Shown here one piece after another: positions 4,966-5,051 of a stretch of 5,051 nucleotides of DNA. The position numbers and the translations under genes are program-made. The notes beneath the pieces are model-generated. The model was not told the DNA's origin. It searched no databases and was given only the letters and a program-made list of their open reading frames with translations. The first letter of the stretch is position 1. Each line of letters opens with the position of its first letter. Origin of the DNA: Candidatus Uhrbacteria bacterium (lineage in GTDB: Bacteria; Patescibacteriota; Patescibacteriia; UBA9934; UBA11717); NCBI GenBank assembly GCA_013203725.1, contig JABMPK010000042.1, positions 1 through 5,051 on the forward strand, written 5' to 3'.

Positions 4966-4992
4966 GACGTTTGGGCAATTTCACGATAACAT
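4964..4992 (+). promoter_or_regulatory. Candidate promoter for tRNA-Ser
   Basis: TTGACG (4964-4969), a 17-base spacer and TAACAT (4987-4992, four of six consensus bases) lie just before the tRNA. Transcription would start around 4999, only a few bases from the mature 5' end at 5004. The -35 is the same hexamer as in the promoter proposed for the 4343 gene. Confidence 0.4.
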
Positions 4993-5003
4993 CGCCGCAA
5001 TAC

Positions 5004-5051
5004 GGAGAGATGGCTGAGTGGTTTAAGGCGCACGCTTGGAAAGTGTGTGGG
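5004..5051 (+). tRNA. tRNA-Ser(GGA), 3' partial
   Basis: The 5' part of a serine tRNA runs into the window end. The acceptor strand is GGAGAGA (5004-5010), followed by TG and a D arm with GAGTGGTTTAAGGC. The anticodon stem CACGC (5031-5035) pairs with GTGTG (5043-5047), including one G-T pair. The loop TTGGAAA (5036-5042) places GGA at 5038-5040, which reads UCC and UCU (Ser). The GTGTGTGGG that follows is the start of the long variable arm typical of tRNA-Ser. The T arm and the 3' acceptor strand lie outside. Confidence 0.93.

Overview
The window looks like a piece of a small-genome bacterium, most likely from the Candidate Phyla Radiation (Patescibacteria, Paceibacteria/Parcubacteria-like). 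This is inferred from the proteins: a GatC-GatA-Lgt-DsbA run, a DsbA-like protein with an N-terminal membrane anchor of the style common in that group, and an Lgt with the 'GRIGCFLIHDHPG' variant of its signature. Taxonomy was not tested by any search. gatC and gatA both end in TGA inside ATGA overlaps with the next gene, so TGA works as a stop and the recoded-TGA CPR lineages (Gracilibacteria/Absconditabacteria) are unlikely.

Layout. Positions 1-2452 (+) are a tightly packed operon: gatC (missing its first few codons at the window edge), gatA and lgt, joined by two 4-base ATGA overlaps that imply translational coupling. A candidate extended -10 promoter in the end of lgt and a hairpin in the gap lead to a membrane-anchored DsbA/thioredoxin-fold oxidoreductase (2497-3240, +), closed by a clear intrinsic terminator (3246-3275). 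Next comes about 290 non-coding bases between convergent genes (3241-3529), filled by a complex repeat. It has two imperfect inverted arms (3302-3378 and 3424-3509), each with a perfect internal palindrome, around eight consecutive degenerate 10-base units (3363-3442). A short-chain dehydrogenase/reductase lies on the minus strand (3530-4219). A short divergent promoter region (4220-4342) precedes an unrecognised, GC-rich 191-residue protein gene (4343-4918, +) with its own terminator. The window ends inside a tRNA-Ser(GGA) gene (from 5004) that has a plausible promoter.

How they work together. GatCA, with a GatB encoded outside the window, makes Gln-tRNA(Gln) and/or Asn-tRNA(Asn) by transamidation. 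Lgt lipidates prolipoproteins in the membrane, and the DsbA-like protein probably handles disulfides outside the membrane, so lgt and dsbA share an envelope theme. The SDR and the unknown gene are single-gene units with no visible link to the operon. No defence system, CRISPR array, phage gene or transposase gene is visible. The least explained part is the 3302-3509 fold-back element with its decamer array.
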